A stretch of 64,000 bases of DNA from Chryseobacterium sp. CH25 (GTDB lineage: Bacteria > Bacteroidota > Bacteroidia > Flavobacteriales > Weeksellaceae). A program made the translations under genes and the position numbers. Of the stretch, positions 1 through 9,663 are shown in pieces. The stretch covers positions 806,001 through 870,000 of the forward strand of contig NZ_NRQT01000001.1 in the NCBI RefSeq assembly GCF_004119455.1, written 5' to 3'. Under the pieces are notes generated by a model. The model ran no database searches and was not told the DNA's origin. It was given only the letters and a program-made list of their open reading frames with translations. Each line of letters starts with the position of its first letter. Within the stretch, counting starts at the first letter, position 1.

Positions 1-622
1 CTGAATAATCTGAAATCCCTTTCAGAGAAGGAAAGTCATTATATTTTTCGCCTGCATATTCTCTGTACACCAACATTTTCAATGTTCCCGGAATTTCTTT
101 TGCCAGAAAACCTTCTATTAATTTTGATCCGAAATTCTTATTTTCCGGCTGTTCAATCTTCAATAATATCTTGCCTTTTGGCTGAATTTCCATTTTCAAA
201 TCTATTCCAAGACTCTTATTATCCAAAGCGTTCTGCATTTTTTCCAAAGGAAGCTTTGTATTCAACTGATAAAACTTTTTCTCTTCAACAGAAAAATATT
301 TAACAGACAAAGAGTCTGGTAACAGATCATCCTGAGACCAAAAATAAGCAGAATCTGTTCCTTTTGAAACAATTAATTTGGGAGAGTTATAATCTAATCT
401 GTTTTCAGAATTATTAAAAGTATTGATAAAAACCACATCAAGGATTTTAAGCATTCCTGACTTTTCATCTGTAGAATCCGGGGACACACTGATGATCTTT
501 GCTGACCATTTTACTTTATTAAATTCCTTTTTTTGTATTAAAGCAATTCCATAAAGAAGAACCAGTACGATAAAAACGCCTGCCAGACCAAGATTCATAT
601 AATCCACAACTGTTTTCTTCAT
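1..622 (-). CDS. Membrane-anchored hypothetical protein, DUF2931-like (partial, cut by left edge)
   Basis: The frame is open from an ATG at 622 to the left edge, giving 207 codons with no stop, so the C-terminus lies outside the window. Residues about 10-28 form one hydrophobic segment, so the protein is probably anchored in the inner membrane with a periplasmic body. The body has a stretch of the type SVEEKKFYQLNTKLPLEKM followed by a PKGKILLKIEQ-like strand, resembling what I recall of DUF2931 proteins of Bacteroidota; that assignment is tentative. It starts 4 nt after the stop of the small membrane protein upstream and is probably the last visible gene of the leftward operon that begins near 2577. 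Function unknown. Confidence 0.6.
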   Translation of the reverse strand, partial: MKKTVVDYMNLGLAGVFIVLVLLYGIALIQKKEFNKVKWSAKIISVSPDSTDEKSGMLKILDVVFINTFNNSENRLDYNSPKLIVSKGTDSAYFWSQDDLLPDSLSVKYFSVEEKKFYQLNTKLPLEKMQNALDNKSLGIDLKMEIQPKGKILLKIEQPENKNFGSKLIEGFLAKEIPGTLKMLVYREYAGEKYNDFPSLKGISDYS

Positions 623-626
623 ACTC

Positions 627-908
627 TTAATGTTGATAAGCTCTTCCCAAGGCTCCTAAATAAGACAGTGCTACAAATGCCAGAAGGGAAACAATTACAA
701 TAAAGAAAGTAAAATACCTGAATGATTTCTTATATCTGGATTCTCTGAGAAACGAATTAAGAACTACAGAAACAGTTGGAATCAAAAAGCACATAAAAGC
801 TAAGGATAAACCTTCCCCCATCTCAAAATCTATATAATCCAAGTAGTTGATCAGCAATACCTGAATGCAAAACAATAGAATAACAGTAAGAAACGGGTTA
901 TTTTTCAT
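627..908 (-). CDS. Small three-helix membrane protein, hypothetical
   Basis: A 93-residue protein with three hydrophobic segments at about residues 5-22, 32-53 and 64-84 and a short charged loop (RESRYKKSFR) between the second and third. No catalytic motif or family is recognisable. It lies 10 nt downstream of the methylase gene and 4 nt upstream of the next gene on the same strand, so it is most likely co-transcribed with both. The ATG at 908 is the only plausible start. Function not assigned. Confidence 0.6.
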   Translation of the reverse strand: MKNNPFLTVILLFCIQVLLINYLDYIDFEMGEGLSLAFMCFLIPTVSVVLNSFLRESRYKKSFRYFTFFIVIVSLLAFVALSYLGALGRAYQH

Positions 909-918
909 TATTAGTTTT

Positions 919-1617
919 TTATTTTCCTAATACAAACACTGCGGGAACTTTATGAAGCTCAGGCTTTTGTTTCTGCCAGTCTTTGATTGTTTTTGTCTTA
1001 ATAAACTCATGCTCTGGATCATTGATATTAGCAGCAATACAAAGCTTGGTATTAGGAGACAGAAATTTAGTCAAATCTTCAATAAGTTGGTTATTTCTGT
1101 AAGGAGTTTCCATAAAAATCTGAGAATAGCCAGTTCTTTGAACTAAACTTTCCAGCTGTTGAATCTGCTTCTTTTTCTCTCCTTTATCAATTGGAAGATA
1201 TCCGTTGAAAGTGAACTCCTGTCCGTTGAATCCGCTTGAAATTAAAGCCAGAATAATAGAAGAAGGACCTGAAATAGGAACTACCTGGATATTTTTCTCA
1301 TGGCACCATTTTACCATCAGATTTCCCGGATCTGCAATACATGGTAATCCTGCTTCAGAAAGTAATCCGAAGTCCTGCCCTTTCAGCATCATCTGCTGAG
1401 CTTCTTTAATATCCGCGTTTTCCGTATACTTATCCAGTAAAAACAGCTTCAGATCTGCCTGTTTCTTTTCAGGAGCAAAGAATTTAACAACCTTTCTGGC
1501 TGTTTTCTCATTTTCCACGAAGAAGTAATCCGTTTGCATGATATAGTCTTTTATAACGGGTGCAAAATGAGTAATAGAAGTGTTTTCTGATAAGTAAGCA
1601 GGGAGTAAAAAAAGCAT
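919..1617 (-). CDS. SAM-dependent methyltransferase, tetrapyrrole methylase superfamily (RsmI-like)
   Basis: A 232-residue protein with the signatures of the RsmI branch of the tetrapyrrole methylase fold: SEAGLPCIADPG at residues 87-98 (RsmI has a DAGTPxISDPG loop), PISGPSS at 114-120, and FTFNGYLP at 135-142. RsmI proper methylates the 2'-O of C1402 in 16S rRNA and is about 280 residues long. This protein is shorter and diverged in the first loop, so the same substrate is likely but not certain. It is cytoplasmic and sits in a tight leftward operon after the NTF2-like gene (4 nt gap). The ATG at 1617 gives a natural LLPAYLSENT start. Confidence 0.8.
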   Translation of the reverse strand: MLFLLPAYLSENTSITHFAPVIKDYIMQTDYFFVENEKTARKVVKFFAPEKKQADLKLFLLDKYTENADIKEAQQMMLKGQDFGLLSEAGLPCIADPGNLMVKWCHEKNIQVVPISGPSSIILALISSGFNGQEFTFNGYLPIDKGEKKKQIQQLESLVQRTGYSQIFMETPYRNNQLIEDLTKFLSPNTKLCIAANINDPEHEFIKTKTIKDWQKQKPELHKVPAVFVLGK

Positions 1618-1621
1618 TGTT

Positions 1622-2122
1622 TTATTTTTTAGTTCTTTCGTTTAGTGAAGGTTGTGGGAAGTATTTGGCAAGGTCCATAGAAAAGGTAACAGAGGTTATT
1701 TTCCAGGTACCGTTGATTTTCATCAGTGTCCAGATTTCTTTCCCCCAGTTTTCCATTTTACCGTCATACCAAAAGCTGTAATCGAAATTGGCAGAAGCTA
1801 CTGCTCCATCTTCAACGATTTTTATATTGTCAAATTTTTCTTCAGACTTGTTGTCTTTAAAGCTTTTGATGAAAGCTTTATAATCATCAGCAAAATAATA
1901 TTCTGCCTTGGGATTCTTTTCCAGACGTTTCGCCTGTGTTCTGTCTTTATAGATTCCGGTCCAGAGTACAGGTTCCTGGAATAAGGACAGATATTGAGCT
2001 TCATTTCTTGTTTTAATACATTCCATAAAGTCGCTCATTACTTTAAGTATTTCTTTTTCATCTTTGGTTTGAGCGAAAGAGAAATTAAAACTTAGTACAA
2101 GTAATAATAACAGTTTTTTCAT
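1622..2122 (-). CDS. Secreted NTF2/SnoaL-like protein
   Basis: A 166-residue protein with a Sec signal peptide (MKKLLLLLVLSFNFSFA, cleaved before Gln). The mature part looks like an NTF2/SnoaL cone fold: an N-terminal helix (KEILKVMSDFMECIKTRN), a central helix pair, then strands ending in WTLMKINGTWKITSVTFSMD. This is the usual 'nuclear transport factor 2-like' ending in Flavobacteria. No catalytic residues can be named. It lies 2 nt downstream of the phosphatase gene and 4 nt upstream of the methylase gene, so it is part of the operon. A periplasmic or surface location is inferred from the signal peptide. Confidence 0.7.
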   Translation of the reverse strand: MKKLLLLLVLSFNFSFAQTKDEKEILKVMSDFMECIKTRNEAQYLSLFQEPVLWTGIYKDRTQAKRLEKNPKAEYYFADDYKAFIKSFKDNKSEEKFDNIKIVEDGAVASANFDYSFWYDGKMENWGKEIWTLMKINGTWKITSVTFSMDLAKYFPQPSLNERTKK

Positions 2123-2124
2123 GA

Positions 2125-2577
2125 TTATGATATTAGGATTTGGTTTCTGATGGCATCACATCCTTTATCCAATAATTGGTAAACCTTTTCAAAATCATTC
2201 ATATCTCCCCAATAAGGATCGGGAACCTCAGCATTTTTATGATCGTCCAATACTTCTAAAAATAATGATATTTTCTGACGTTCTTCCTCATTTTTAGCTT
2301 TGGAAATAACGTCTTTAAGTACATCCCTATCCATACAGTAAATCTTATCAAAAGTTTCGTAATCTTTTCTGGTGATAGGTCTTGATCTCTGCCTGGAAAT
2401 ATCAACACTATGATTGGCGGCGGTTTTAATCGCTCTTTTATCCGGATGTTCCCCTTCATGCATAGAAATGGTTCCGGCAGAATCTACCATAAAGCTTTCA
2501 GGAACTTTTGTTTTCATAATTCCTTCTGCCAAAGGGCTTCTGCATATATTTCCGAGACAAACCATCAGGATTTTCAT
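2125..2577 (-). CDS. Low-molecular-weight protein-tyrosine phosphatase
   Basis: A 150-residue protein of normal family length. The P-loop VCLGNICRS is at residues 6-14 with nucleophile Cys7 and Arg13, and the general acid is Asp120 in the PDPYWGD loop, so the active site is complete. It hydrolyses phosphotyrosine or small phosphomonoesters in the cytoplasm. It is the first gene of the leftward operon and is separated from dnaA by a strong terminator at 2637-2668, so it must have its own promoter. No capsule or tyrosine-kinase genes lie nearby, so its physiological substrate cannot be inferred here. Confidence 0.92.
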   Translation of the reverse strand: MKILMVCLGNICRSPLAEGIMKTKVPESFMVDSAGTISMHEGEHPDKRAIKTAANHSVDISRQRSRPITRKDYETFDKIYCMDRDVLKDVISKAKNEEERQKISLFLEVLDDHKNAEVPDPYWGDMNDFEKVYQLLDKGCDAIRNQILIS

Positions 2578-2636
2578 AGTCTGAAATTTAATAAATTAAA
2601 CTGTGATCAATATTTATTACTCAACAAATCTAAATA

Positions 2637-2668
2637 AAAAATGAAGAATACAACTATTCTTCATTTTT
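2637..2668 (-). terminator. Terminator after dnaA
   Basis: A perfect 13-bp inverted repeat (AAAAATGAAGAAT / ATTCTTCATTTTT, loop 2650-2655). Read leftward it is followed by a T-rich tract. It lies 23 nt past the dnaA stop and separates dnaA from the phosphatase operon. Confidence 0.85.
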
Positions 2669-2691
2669 AAATATTTTAGCTTAAGATGATC

Positions 2692-4146
2692 TTACTGCTT
2701 GATTCTTTCGGTAAGATCCTTAACGTATTTCTTGATTTCTTTATCAATTTTGGATACATCTTTGATGGTATCACAAGCATACATTACTGTAGAATGGTCT
2801 TTTCCGCCCATTTCTTCACCAATCTTAGTGAACGTAGAGTTGGTGAACTCTTTTGAGAAATACATCGCCAATTGTCTTGGTAAAGCGATTTCTCTTTTTC
2901 TTGTTTTAGACAGAAGCTGCTCTTTTTTGATTCCAAAATAGTCGCATACCACTTCCTGAATATAAGGAATATTGATCACCTTCTTTTGGTTGGCTGCAAT
3001 TCTGTTGATGGTTTCTTTTAATAACTCAAGACTTAGATCTCTCTTATAAACTGTAGAATATGCAATTACCGAGTTAATAACCCCGATTAGCTCTCTTACG
3101 TTTGTTTTTGTTTCCACAGCAAGGAAGTCAAGCATGTCTCCTGGAAGTACAATTCCGTCTCTGCTTAATTTGTCTTCAATGATCTGTCTTCTTGTAGATA
3201 AATCCGGAGATTTGATTTCTGCAGAAAGTCCCCATTTGAAACGGGAAACAATCCTGTCCTGAATATCCATGATGTCTGCAGGTGCTTTATCTGAAGTTAG
3301 GATAATTTGCTTTCCATTTTGATGCAAATGATCGAAAATGTGGAAGAAACTGTCTTGTGTTGCTGATTTTCCTGATAAGAACTGGATATCATCAATAATC
3401 AATACATCTACCATTTGATAGAAGTTCGCAAACTCTGTCTGCTTATGTGCTTTCGCAGCAGAAATAAACTGCTGGATGAATTTTTCTGAAGATAAGTAAA
3501 GAACTACTTTGTCCGGAAACTGATTCTTTACTTCAAGACCAACAGCCTGGCCTAAGTGGGTTTTCCCTACTCCATACCCTCCATATAAGAATAATGGGTT
3601 GAAGGCTGTAGCTCCCGGCCTTTTTGCAATTGATCTTGCTACGGTAGCTGCAAATTTATTACTTTCTCCTTCTACATAACTGTCAAAAGAATAGTCTGGT
3701 TTCAGATTAGAATCGATATTTACTTTTCTGATTCCAGGGACCACAAAAGGGTTTACAATATTAGCTGAGAATCCTTGTGGCATTGTTTCCTGTGTTTTTG
3801 GAGTAGGAACACTTTGTCCCTTCATATTCATGGTAACCGGCTTTTCTTCACCTTTTGGTCTGTTTTCCATTACAGAATACCATAATTTAACTCCTTTTCC
3901 TACATTTTTCTTCAGGGCAGCAGAAAGTAAGGACAAGTAGTTATCCTCTATATATTCCTTGTAAAAATCGCTCGGTACGATAAGTGTAAGGTTGTTAGAC
4001 ACTAATGAAAGTGGCTGAACCTTATCAAATAACATATCGAAAGATTTCTCAAGTTTTTTCAGGTCAGAATTATCTTCAGCTGCGTTCAAGTTATCGCGCA
4101 TAAACTGAAGGCACTTCTGCCATATCATCATTAAATTGTCATCCAT
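2692..4146 (-). CDS. dnaA: Chromosomal replication initiator protein DnaA
   Basis: A 484-residue AAA+ initiator. Domain I spans about residues 1-85, followed by a variable linker to about 150. The AAA+ module has Walker A GGYGVGKTH at 189-197 and Walker B VLIIDDIQF at 248-256, and the C-terminal helix-turn-helix carries the DnaA signature KDHSTVMYACDTIKD at 449-463. It binds DnaA boxes, melts the origin and recruits the helicase. It is divergent from the thioesterase gene at 4282. No cluster of TTATNCACA-type boxes is visible around it, so the origin is probably not at this gene, as in many Bacteroidota. Confidence 0.98.
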   Translation of the reverse strand: MDDNLMMIWQKCLQFMRDNLNAAEDNSDLKKLEKSFDMLFDKVQPLSLVSNNLTLIVPSDFYKEYIEDNYLSLLSAALKKNVGKGVKLWYSVMENRPKGEEKPVTMNMKGQSVPTPKTQETMPQGFSANIVNPFVVPGIRKVNIDSNLKPDYSFDSYVEGESNKFAATVARSIAKRPGATAFNPLFLYGGYGVGKTHLGQAVGLEVKNQFPDKVVLYLSSEKFIQQFISAAKAHKQTEFANFYQMVDVLIIDDIQFLSGKSATQDSFFHIFDHLHQNGKQIILTSDKAPADIMDIQDRIVSRFKWGLSAEIKSPDLSTRRQIIEDKLSRDGIVLPGDMLDFLAVETKTNVRELIGVINSVIAYSTVYKRDLSLELLKETINRIAANQKKVINIPYIQEVVCDYFGIKKEQLLSKTRKREIALPRQLAMYFSKEFTNSTFTKIGEEMGGKDHSTVMYACDTIKDVSKIDKEIKKYVKDLTERIKQ

Positions 4147-4227
4147 TTTTATGCCCTGATTATTCTTTTGTTTGTACTGTTTTTAGAAGGGAGACAAAGG
4201 TCCAATTTTTTCTTTTTAAAAAAAATA

Positions 4228-4259
4228 TTGCAGGTATTGATTATTTAAAAATATATTTG
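4228..4259 (+). promoter_or_regulatory. Promoter for the thioesterase gene
   Basis: TTG at 4228-4230, a 21-nt spacer, and TATATTTG at 4252-4259 match the Bacteroidota -33/-7 consensus. The predicted start near 4263 leaves a leader of about 19 nt before the ATG at 4282. Confidence 0.65.
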
Positions 4260-4281
4260 TATGTATAATTAAAGACCTAAA

Positions 4282-4710
4282 ATGATACACACAACACATT
4301 CAATACGAGTACGTTACGCAGAAACAGATCCCATGAAATATGTATACTATGGTAACTACGCTCAGTACTTTGAAGTGGGCCGGGTTGAGCTCTTCAGAAG
4401 CATAGGAATTTCATACGATGAAATTGAAAACCAAGGAATTTGGCTTCCTGTTTCGGACTACAAAATTAAGTATATCCGCCCAGCTTTATATGACCAAAAG
4501 TTAGAAATTCATACCTATGTAAAAAAAATTCCAGGAGTAAGAATTGAGTTTGAGTATGAAATTTACAATGAAGAGCATATCAAAATTACTGAGGCTTCCA
4601 CTACTCTTTTCTTTTTAGATGCCAAAACCAACAAAGTCATTAAATGCCCTGATTTCCTGATGAAGATGATTGAATCTAACTGGAAGAAAGCAACAGAGGA
4701 TACATTATAA
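4282..4710 (+). CDS. Acyl-CoA thioesterase, hotdog fold (YbgC/FadM-like)
   Basis: A 142-residue single-hotdog protein of standard 4HBT length. The N-terminal signature RYAETDPMKYVYYGNY (residues 11-26) carries the catalytic Asp16, followed by the helix YFEVGRVELFRSIG that is typical of YbgC/FadM thioesterases. It hydrolyses acyl-CoA or acyl-ACP thioesters in the cytoplasm; the chain-length preference cannot be read from sequence. It is transcribed from its own promoter, divergent from dnaA. The 159-nt gap before pheA contains a dispersed CCGAAC-type repeat. Confidence 0.88.
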   Translation: MIHTTHSIRVRYAETDPMKYVYYGNYAQYFEVGRVELFRSIGISYDEIENQGIWLPVSDYKIKYIRPALYDQKLEIHTYVKKIPGVRIEFEYEIYNEEHIKITEASTTLFFLDAKTNKVIKCPDFLMKMIESNWKKATEDTL

Positions 4711-4743
4711 GATAAGAATTAAAGAAAAAAGAGTGGTAAAGTA

Positions 4744-4777
4744 GAGCCCGAACCTCGGAACTCGGAACCTGAACCAT
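4744..4777. repeat. Dispersed CCCGAAC-type intergenic repeat, copy A
   Basis: An untranslated run of near-tandem units about 9-10 nt long (CCGAACCTCGGAACTCGG and on). It is G+C-rich against the surrounding A+T-rich DNA. Related runs occur at 23184-23208, 34222-34246 and 56576-56642. Confidence 0.5.
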
Positions 4778-4869
4778 CTAACTCAAACTTTATCTCCTCT
4801 TGTCTTGCGCTTTGAACTATAATTCGCACCTTTGTCTTGTAATAACAACAATACCTTATATATTTATTT

Positions 4870-5718
4870 ATGAAGATTGCATTTTTGGGGCCTCACGCCA
4901 GCTTTACCCAGCTTGCCGCTGCACAGCTTTTTCCTGATGATGAGCTTTTACCACAAGCCAGTATTTTGGATTGTTTTGGAGCTGTAGAAAACGGAGACGC
5001 ACTTAAAGCTGTTGTTCCTTTGGAAAACTCCATAGAAGGCACCGTATCTATGACGCTGGATTATCTGTATAAGACACCGTCTATTAAAATTGAGGCAGAA
5101 GCTGTAATGCCTATTGCTCACCACCTGATGATTCATCCTGAAAATTCTATTGAAGAGATTGAAAGGATTTATTCACATCCTCAGGCACTGGCTCAGAGTT
5201 TCCATTTTTTAGATACTCATTACAAAGGAATTCCCAAGCAGGATTTTTCCTCTACAGCTGCTGCTGCTAAGTTTGTTTCAGAAAATAAAGATTCTAAAAT
5301 TGCTGCAGTGGCGAATCAGTTTGCAGCCAACTTATATGGTCTGAACATCATCAACCGCAACATTCAGGATTTTGAACAGAATCATACCCGGTTTATCATC
5401 ATCTCTAAACAGCAAAACAAATATGACAACAGCCAGCTGGAAACACTGGGAGAGAAATCCGGAATGCTTATTACCCTTCCAGAAGATCACCCCGGAGGAC
5501 TTCACCAGGTTTTATCTGTTTTTGCATGGAGGAAAATGAACCTCAGCAAGATTGAATCCAGAACCCTGAAAACCGGATTGGGTAATTATTTTTTCTTTAT
5601 TAATGTAGAAGGAGCCTGGGAAGACATATTACATGGAAATGCGCTAAAAGAACTTGAATCTATTAACGCAGACGTTGATTTCCTTGGAAATTATAAAGAA
5701 TTTCTTCTAGAAAGCTAG
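4870..5718 (+). CDS. pheA: Prephenate dehydratase
   Basis: A 282-residue monofunctional prephenate dehydratase that converts prephenate to phenylpyruvate for phenylalanine synthesis. The PDT domain has the ENSIEGTV motif at residues 52-59 and the catalytic NHTRF at 171-175. A C-terminal ACT domain follows (about 198-275), with KIESR at 227-231 in the phenylalanine-binding position, so feedback inhibition by Phe is expected. There is no chorismate mutase domain, unlike the bifunctional enterobacterial PheA. The gene is monocistronic with its own terminator. Confidence 0.95.
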   Translation: MKIAFLGPHASFTQLAAAQLFPDDELLPQASILDCFGAVENGDALKAVVPLENSIEGTVSMTLDYLYKTPSIKIEAEAVMPIAHHLMIHPENSIEEIERIYSHPQALAQSFHFLDTHYKGIPKQDFSSTAAAAKFVSENKDSKIAAVANQFAANLYGLNIINRNIQDFEQNHTRFIIISKQQNKYDNSQLETLGEKSGMLITLPEDHPGGLHQVLSVFAWRKMNLSKIESRTLKTGLGNYFFFINVEGAWEDILHGNALKELESINADVDFLGNYKEFLLES

Positions 5719-5739
5719 AAAAAAATACATAAAAAATTG

Positions 5740-5770
5740 AAAACACTGCTCTAATCGGCAGTGTTTTTTT
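5740..5770 (+). terminator. Terminator after pheA
   Basis: AAAACACTGC (5740-5749) pairs with GCAGTGTTTT (5758-5767) over an 8-nt loop and is followed by T residues. It lies 21 nt after the pheA stop. Confidence 0.85.
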
Positions 5771-6067
5771 GTTATATACGTAATATAAAAATATAATATT
5801 TCACCAATAAATGTGTAGTAAAATTCATTATAACTCTAAAAAATAACCCACTTAACAGGGAAATTTAATTTATCCAAAACCCTCATTAACACTGAATTAT
5901 AAAAATAACACAAAAATAACTCGTAATTAAAATATGTAATTATATACAACAAAATACAAACATATGTTTAAATATTTCCCATCATAATATTATAAAAAAT
6001 ATAAATTTCACAATACAGAGTATAATTTTTATTGTATATTTGTTAGCAACTAAATAAAAATTTGATC
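5771..6067. other. A+T-rich gap of about 300 nt without a gene
   Basis: Very A+T-rich DNA with no open frame. The only recognisable element is a -7 box TATATTTG at 6035-6042 ahead of the next gene, with no TTG at the expected -33 distance. Confidence 0.5.
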
Positions 6068-6774
6068 ATGAAAACTAAAATCTACAGCCTAATTGTAGCC
6101 TTTGCTACTCTACCGCTATTTTCCCAAGTAGGAATTAACACGGCTACTCCCTCAGCAACTCTTGACGTAATGGTACTTTAAAGGTAAGAGACACCCCAGC
6201 GGCAACAGCTTTACCTGGATATCAGATTTTGGCCCTAAATGAAGGAAGTGAACAGGTCTTTATGGTTGACCCGCAGTTATTAATAGATGCTTCTGGAGTT
6301 AACTCAGGAATGTTTGCAGCCAGAAAGTCTACAGGAATAAACCTTTTAAGTCTTGGACTTTTTCCTTCCGGCTTCAGAGCAGTTAACTTTGTAGCAGCAG
6401 AAAGAACAATAGGATCTGCAGCTATGTTCTCAGATTCTGATAATACTTTCATTGTTCCATCTACCGGAGTTTATTACATCGGATTTTCATTCCGCTACGG
6501 AACGGGAGTACAAGCCTCATTATTGGCAAACTCACCGGGTGTGGGAATCGTAAGAACAAGAAGTGGGGTTGCCACTACAATTGACAGCCGTGCATTCAGT
6601 GGTATTGATGTTACTTTATTAAAATTAACGATTTCAGATGCAAGTATTAATTCAATATATTCTCTACAGGCAGGAGATAAGATTTCTTTTGGTCTTGTAG
6701 GTTCTTCTCTGCTTGACGCAGGAATATTAGGATCAAGTGTTGCTTCATTTACTATTTACAAAGTATCCAACTAA
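6068..6774 (+). pseudogene. Secreted VGINT-type surface protein, frameshifted
   Basis: The first frame starts at ATG 6068 with a signal peptide ending FSQ and then VGINTATPSATLDV, the hallmark N-terminus of many secreted Flavobacteriia proteins. It hits a stop at 6179. The next frame continues as GTLKVRDTPAATALPGYQ and runs to TAA at 6774. Adding one A in the AA at 6169-6170 joins them (V-N-G-T-L-K-V) into a 235-residue protein of about the usual size. The C-terminal half looks like a beta-sandwich (TGVYYIGFSFRYG...), possibly C1q/TNF-like. Either a true pseudogene or a one-base sequencing deletion. Confidence 0.75.
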
Positions 6775-6810
6775 TATCAGTACAGACATATTGTTAGTTA
6801 TCTATATCGT

Positions 6811-6846
6811 TAGCCCATCGCCTCTATTGCGATGGGTTAATTTTTA
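6811..6846 (+). terminator. Terminator after the VGINT protein gene
   Basis: TAGCCCATCG (6811-6820) pairs with CGATGGGTTA (6830-6839), including one G-U pair, over a 9-nt loop, and is followed by TTTTT. It separates the secreted protein gene from the DUF2339 gene. Confidence 0.8.
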
Positions 6847-6864
6847 CTACCATTCAATTTTCAT

Positions 6865-6872
6865 TATATTTG
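6865..6872 (+). promoter_or_regulatory. -7 promoter element before the DUF2339 gene
   Basis: TATATTTG at 6865-6872, 14 nt before the ATG at 6887. No TTG is seen at the -33 distance, so support rests on the -7 box and its position just after a terminator. Confidence 0.4.
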
Positions 6873-6886
6873 ATAAAAACTATATA

Positions 6887-9117
6887 ATGAATGAGTATCT
6901 TGCAGTTATCCTGATTGTAGTTATTGCCATCATTTTCAATAACCTGAACACCAAGATCCGGAAACTTGAAAAAGAGGTATCAGATCTTAGTTCTAAAATC
7001 AATCAAAAAACACCACAACCTGAGATAACCCAGGAAGCTACTCATGATGAAGAAACTGCCCTTCCATCGCCTTCCCCTATTTATGAGCATCGTAGAGAAA
7101 CCATAACCACCAGTAAGAATTCTGAATACCCCTCAATAATTCAAAAAGACTGGCTTAGTCCTGTATTTGAATTTTTAAAACAAAATATTCTTACCGTTAT
7201 TGGTATTTTCACTTTAGTTCTCGGAATAGGCTATTTTGTTAAATATGCCATCGATAAAAACTGGATTGGAGAAACTGCAAGGGTAGGAATTGGTTTATTT
7301 ACAGGATCAATCATTATTCTTACAGGACATTTCCTGAGAAAAAATTACAAAACATTTGCATCCATTATCACGGGTGGCGGAATTGCCATATTATACTTTA
7401 CCACCACCATTGCTTTCAGAGAATATCATCTTTTCAGCCAGAATACAGCGTTTGTTATTACTTCAATAATCACCGCTGCTGCCATTGCGCTCTCCTATTA
7501 TTACAAAAGTGAAGTTTTAATTATCTTTTCATTAATAGGCGGCTTTACAGCTCCTCTGATGATCAGTACAGGAGAAAGCAATTATCCATTTCTTTTCACT
7601 TACCTTACTTTATTAAATATCGGTATGCTGGCCGTTGCCTTCCTTCAACACTGGAAAAGTGTAGGATGGACAGCATTTATCTTTACTGGCATTTATCTGT
7701 TGTACTGGACAGTAGATCTTCCTGAATTGTTAAGCATTACATTTTATCTGATCAGTTATATTATTTTCTACATTTTTGCTCTTCATAACTATTTCAGGAG
7801 AAATGAACTTTCTGTTCCGGATATCCTAATGCTTGCTCTTATTAACGGCGCAAGTATTATAGGCCTTACCTATATCTTCCATGAAATACAATATGAACCG
7901 GTTATTATCTTCCCTCTTATTTTTGCAGCAGTCAATACAATCCTTCTTTTCAGAGAATATGGGAAAAGAAACTTCGGAATTTCTTTTTCTGTTTTTGCAG
8001 GAATAACAGTAAGCCTGATTACAATAGCCGTTGCTCTGCAATTTAAAGCGCATCTTATTACCAGTGTTTGGGCTATAGAGGCCACCCTACTTCTTTTTAT
8101 ATGGAAAAAAACAGGTCATAAAATTTTCAGAACATTCTTCAATATCCTTTTTCCTCTTGTTATTTTTGCACAGATTATTACATGGTGCGAATACTTCAGT
8201 GCTAAAAACCTCAGCATCATATTCAATCCTGTATTTTTAACAAGTCTGGTAACTATTGTATCAACCGGGGTCAATTTATATTTATTAAAAAACATTCCTA
8301 AGGAAGGAGAAGCAAAATCAACTCCTTTTTTGAAGATCTTATTACAACTGCAAGTTATGGGGTAATTTATGCCGCTATACTTTTTGAAATTATTTATCAT
8401 ATCAACACAATGCCTTGGGCTGCAATAACCAGCACAGGATTACTGTACAGTATCTTTTATATTTTCATAATGTTATTCTTCAGAAAAAAGCTGAACATTG
8501 CCAACGACCTTCAAACCGGATTGATCTACCTGTTCTTTTTCCTTATTATGATTAATATTTCTACTGTTACCTCAGCAGCAGTTACGGATATTTTATCAAA
8601 AAAGCTTCATAGCAGTTTTTATATAATACATTTACTTCAGTGGATACCTTTTGTATATGCAGTTTTAAAAATCATCCCCGATACAGAATTCCATAAAGCA
8701 AGAATTTCATACTGGGCTATTTCTATAACATTCATTGCTTCGGTAAGTGCTGAACTTTATCACTTATATGTATTGGCAGCATCTCATAATGTAACCGAGT
8801 CTTATGCTGCAAAAAATCATTTCAACATTCTTTATTTACCAATCATCTGGACCATTCTTGCCAGCCTATTTATTTATATAGGACTGCGAAAAAGTATTCA
8901 GGAATACAGCAGAGTTGGGTTTGCCCTGATCGGCTTAATGGTTTTAAAACTTTATGGCTATGACGTTTGGCAAATGGATAACATTTCCAGAATAAGTGCG
9001 TTTATTGCCCTTGGGGTTATCCTGCTATTAAGTTCATTCACTTTTCAGCGTCTTAAGAATATTATCAAAAACATGGTTGACACCAAAAAGGAAAACGAAG
9101 AAAATCAGGAATTATAA
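6887..9117 (+). pseudogene. DUF2339 polytopic membrane protein, frameshifted
   Basis: A very hydrophobic protein. A membrane anchor and short coiled coil (NTKIRKLEKEVSDLSSKINQ) lead into a polar linker and then many transmembrane segments, the layout of DUF2339 proteins. The first frame ends at 8365 with an out-of-context KILLQLQVMG tail; the second frame is open to TAA 9117. One extra T in the T6 run at 8326-8331 restores STPFFEDLITTASYGVIYAA and joins both parts into 743 residues, typical for the family. The start is ATG 6887, since the -7 box at 6865 excludes earlier starts. Function unknown. Confidence 0.8.
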
Positions 9118-9229
9118 TTAGTCCAAAAGTTTTTATCTCTAAATGAAATTTAAAACATTTCAATATTTAATTCAAATTTTATAAAAAATAACTATATTTA
9201 TCACGTTTTTAACATTACATATTCTGATT

Positions 9230-9649
9230 ATGAAAAAATTACTCTATTCTTTTTTAATATTGTCATCTGCAACTTTATTTGCACAGAAAAAGCTTGCAGT
9301 AGCTGATAATATGATTGGAACTGAAGACCTGTTCAAGTCGAACGTTCCTCAGATGCAGGTCCTGAAAGCCTATAATAGCGCAGCAAGCCTTCCTGCCAAT
9401 TTGAAAAAATACAGTTCTGTTTTTACAAACGGAGTTACTGTATATAAATTCAAAGGCAATAATGTACTTGACCGAATGACATTAGCGCAGCTGAACAAGC
9501 AAAATGACATCCCTGCTGACAATTCTGTTTTTATTGACGATCAAGAATTTACGGATTCATCTACTAAAATATTCACAGCAATTATAGCAAAGGCAGAGAA
9601 AAAAGATCACAACGGGAAGCCAGCTTTCTTTATTTACACAACAAAGTAA
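9230..9649 (+). CDS. Small secreted hypothetical protein
   Basis: A 139-residue protein with a clean Sec signal peptide (MKKLLYSFLILSSATLFA, cleaved before QKK). The mature part of about 120 residues has no cysteines and no recognisable motif; it looks like a small alpha/beta domain with a C-terminal FFIYTTK strand. It stands alone between the DUF2339 gene and the convergent rarA, with a shared bidirectional terminator. Function unknown, periplasm or outside inferred. Confidence 0.65.
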   Translation: MKKLLYSFLILSSATLFAQKKLAVADNMIGTEDLFKSNVPQMQVLKAYNSAASLPANLKKYSSVFTNGVTVYKFKGNNVLDRMTLAQLNKQNDIPADNSVFIDDQEFTDSSTKIFTAIIAKAEKKDHNGKPAFFIYTTK

Positions 9650-9663
9650 TTTTTAACAATACA

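Noticed and set aside
2578..4281. Origin of replication next to dnaA
   Set aside because: No cluster of TTATNCACA-like boxes or A+T-rich unwinding element was found on either side of dnaA, and dnaN, rpmH and rnpA are absent.
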